8,930 bases of DNA from Sneathiella sp. (GTDB taxonomy: Bacteria; Pseudomonadota; Alphaproteobacteria; Sneathiellales; Sneathiellaceae), in the NCBI GenBank assembly GCA_002732675.1, contig NVRR01000120.1, forward strand, positions 1-8,930, given 5' to 3'. The notes beneath the pieces were generated by a model, which saw only the letters and a list, made by a program, of their open reading frames with translations, was not told where the DNA came from and did no database searches. Both the position numbers and the translations under genes were made by a program. Shown piece after piece: positions 7,250 to 8,930 of this stretch; the stretch's first letter is position 1; every line of letters starts with the position of its first letter.

Positions 7250-7308
7250 CATTTTATGCATCATACAGATTTAGGTATCACATTTTTGTGAACTATACGG
7301 CCTATTGA

Positions 7309-7839
7309 TCAGAAGTCAAATTCGGCGGCAGCATCAGCGAGCCAGGCCGCAACATACCGGCTGAACGAACAACGGACATAAATATGGAACGTAGAACGGT
7401 CCGTTTGTTCGACAATGGCCTGAGATTTTGCCAGTAACGTCTGAGCGCAGTTTCCGGGCCCGAAGACACGCGGATGAAAATCCATTTCACCGCTTTTCAT
7501 CAGGATCGAATGGACGTGCGGACCCGAGATTTCGAATATAGTCCGATTGGAGCTCAGGTCATTGATGGCCACATGCCGGCCTTCCAGTGCTTTTTCCAGT
7601 TTCCAGATCAAATCGCCTTGGCTGCCTGCCCCGCCGACGATCAGCCATTCATCGGGGGAAAGCCATAACGCTTTCTTATCCGCCCCTTGCGCGACGGTAT
7701 TTGGCTCCTCCGGCAGGTCAAAACCGAGAATGGATTTAATTGCCGCGCTAAATTTCGTATCCTGCGCATCCCCGCGCAGATTTATCTGGGCCGGTGAAGA
7801 TATTTCGCTCAAAGAAGTAAGAGGCACCTGATCAACCAT
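7309..7839 (-). CDS. soxG: Sarcosine oxidase gamma subunit
   Basis: This is a 176-residue protein of the small GcvT-like SoxG family. Visible landmarks are the stretch [14 protein letters not shown] (about 60-73), [50 protein letters not shown], and the end [26 protein letters not shown], all characteristic of the gamma chain. In heterotetrameric sarcosine oxidase (SoxBDAG) it packs with the alpha, beta and delta chains; the complex oxidises sarcosine to glycine and passes the methyl carbon to tetrahydrofolate. The ATG at 7839 is preferred to one at 7887: GGGGAG lies 7 bases upstream, and the start then overlaps the soxA stop by 8 bases, the usual translational coupling in this operon. It follows soxA directly, as is standard. 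The homologous N-methylglutamate dehydrogenase D subunit is an alternative that sequence reading alone cannot fully exclude. Confidence 0.92.
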   Translation of the reverse strand: MVDQVPLTSLSEISSPAQINLRGDAQDTKFSAAIKSILGFDLPEEPNTVAQGADKKALWLSPDEWLIVGGAGSQGDLIWKLEKALEGRHVAINDLSSNRTIFEISGPHVHSILMKSGEMDFHPRVFGPGNCAQTLLAKSQAIVEQTDRSTFHIYVRCSFSRYVAAWLADAAAEFDF

Positions 7840-8930
7840 TGATGTGCTCCCCTTCGCGGTCGTAGAAGACAGGGTCAACAATCTCAACTTCTATGGTTCG
7901 GTCTTTAAGAGGCGCAAAGATTTTGCTGCCATGGCGCGCCCGGCCACCTTTGACTAACGCCAAGGCGATGGACCGTCCCAGAGCGGCGCTGTAATAGCTC
8001 GAGGTCACATGCCCCGCCATAGGCATCGGCATTGCCGCGTCCGCATCGAGGACAAGCTGAGCGCCCTCAGGCAGGACGTCTGCCGGGTTATTCGTCAGCA
8101 AACCAACCAACTGCTTACGATCACTGCGGTTGGTGTCAGCGCGGTTAAAAGATCGCTTGCCGACAAAATCCAGCTTCTTCTTGGAGACAATCCAGTCCAT
8201 GCCCAAATCCTGCGGTGTCGTCGTGCCGTCGGTTTCCTGTCCGACGATGATAAAGCCTTTTTCTGCCCGGAGAATATGCATGCTCTCTGTCCCGTAGGGC
8301 GTAATGTCAAATTCCACCCCTGCTTCCATCACCGCCTCCCAGAGCTCGGCGCCGGAATGCCAGGGCACATTGATCTCATAGGAAAGCTCGCCGGTGAAGC
8401 TGATGCGGAAGACGCGGGCCATCAACCCGGCAACCTCACCTTCCTTAAAGGACATAAAAGGGAAATTTTCTGCCGTCAGGTCCATCGCAGGTGCTAGTTT
8501 CTCAAGAACATCACCGGCTTTCGGGCCAGCAATGGACACCGTTGCCCATTGCTCGGTCACCGAGGTGCAATAGACTTTCAAATCCGGCCATTCGGTTTGA
8601 AGATATTCTTCCAGCCAATCCAACACTTGCGCTGCATTGCCTGAGGTTGTCGTCATCAGGAAGCGATCATCGGCAAGCCGAGATGTCGTGCCGTCGTCGA
8701 ATACCATCCCGTCTTCATGGCACATCAGACCATAGCGCACCCGTCCGACCCCAAGTTTCGCCCAGGCATTGGTATAGATACGGTTCAGGAATTCAGCCGC
8801 ATCCGCCCCCCGGATATCAATCTTACCAAGGGTTGACGCGTCCAGCACACCGACGGATTTGCGCACGGCCAGGCATTCGCGGTTGAGCGCCGCTTGCATA
8901 TTTTCGCCGGGCTTAGGGTAATACCAAGGC
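7832..8930 (-). CDS. soxA: Sarcosine oxidase alpha subunit, C-terminal part (N-terminus beyond window)
   Basis: The frame is open to the right edge and shows about 365 residues of a protein normally near 1000 long. The visible part is the folate-binding GcvT-like domain, starting at the linker [19 protein letters not shown]. It continues with [90 protein letters not shown] and [19 protein letters not shown], a pattern I recognise as closely SoxA-like. The ATG at 8899 lies inside this linker and is not the true start. The missing N-terminal half should carry the NAD-binding part. The alpha subunit takes the methylene group produced from sarcosine onto tetrahydrofolate. The stop overlaps the soxG start by 8 bases, so both come from one transcript; soxB and soxD are expected further right. 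Confidence 0.94.
   Translation of the reverse strand, partial: PWYYPKPGENMQAALNRECLAVRKSVGVLDASTLGKIDIRGADAAEFLNRIYTNAWAKLGVGRVRYGLMCHEDGMVFDDGTTSRLADDRFLMTTTSGNAAQVLDWLEEYLQTEWPDLKVYCTSVTEQWATVSIAGPKAGDVLEKLAPAMDLTAENFPFMSFKEGEVAGLMARVFRISFTGELSYEINVPWHSGAELWEAVMEAGVEFDITPYGTESMHILRAEKGFIIVGQETDGTTTPQDLGMDWIVSKKKLDFVGKRSFNRADTNRSDRKQLVGLLTNNPADVLPEGAQLVLDADAAMPMPMAGHVTSSYYSAALGRSIALALVKGGRARHGSKIFAPLKDRTIEVEIVDPVFYDREGEHING
7847..7852 (-). promoter_or_regulatory. soxG ribosome binding site inside the end of soxA
   Basis: GGGGAG on the minus strand lies 7 bases before the soxG ATG at 7839 and within the last codons of soxA. It fixes the soxG start and indicates translational coupling. Confidence 0.7.

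Noticed and set aside
7278..7291. Possible CRP-type site
   Set aside because: The half-sites are TCACA then TGTGA, the reverse order of a CRP site (TGTGA-N6-TCACA), with a 4-base spacer. It is noted only as a small inverted repeat.
8009..8497. Plus-strand open frame of 162 codons
   Set aside because: It lies wholly opposite the well-conserved soxA coding region and has His/Arg-rich shadow composition.

Overview
The window looks like chromosomal DNA from an aerobic, heterotrophic proteobacterium, most likely an alphaproteobacterium. This rests on the gene content: heterotetrameric sarcosine oxidase, a HisN-type phosphatase, a PuuA/GlnT-like glutamine synthetase homologue, a MocR regulator and a Tat-exported protein. 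Coding DNA is of balanced to moderately GC-rich composition and the gaps are clearly AT-rich. I cannot name a genus. All genes but one lie on the minus strand, so the window is best read from high to low coordinates. I saw no tRNA, rRNA, CRISPR array, insertion sequence or phage gene.

Right part (about 8930 to 4935): the 3' part of soxA (sarcosine oxidase alpha) runs in from the right edge and overlaps soxG (gamma subunit) by 8 bases. After an AT-rich gap of about 160 bases with a good sigma70-like promoter come an inositol-monophosphatase-family (HisN-like) phosphatase and, 39 bases later, a glutamine-synthetase-family ligase. The sarcosine oxidase pair oxidises N-methylglycine to glycine and delivers the methyl carbon to tetrahydrofolate. 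The ligase and phosphatase next door may belong to the same amine or one-carbon metabolism, but their substrates are not evident from sequence.

Middle (4942 to 2185): a GNAT acetyltransferase is the only plus-strand gene. Its end overlaps the end of the ligase gene by 8 bases. Across a divergent AT-rich promoter region lies a two-gene unit, a universal stress protein followed by an AGCS-family sodium:amino-acid symporter, closed by a clear intrinsic terminator.

Left part (2159 to 1): a gene with its own promoter encodes a small Tat-signal protein. Its C-terminal domain carries the iron-ligand pattern of superoxide reductase/desulfoferrodoxin (four His, one Cys). Below it is a MocR-type regulator (GntR-like HTH plus aminotransferase-like domain) that runs off the left edge. 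Its target is probably outside the window.

The best candidates for something under-described are the exported superoxide-reductase-like protein and the ligase-phosphatase pair beside sarcosine oxidase. Most of the rest is ordinary metabolism and transport.
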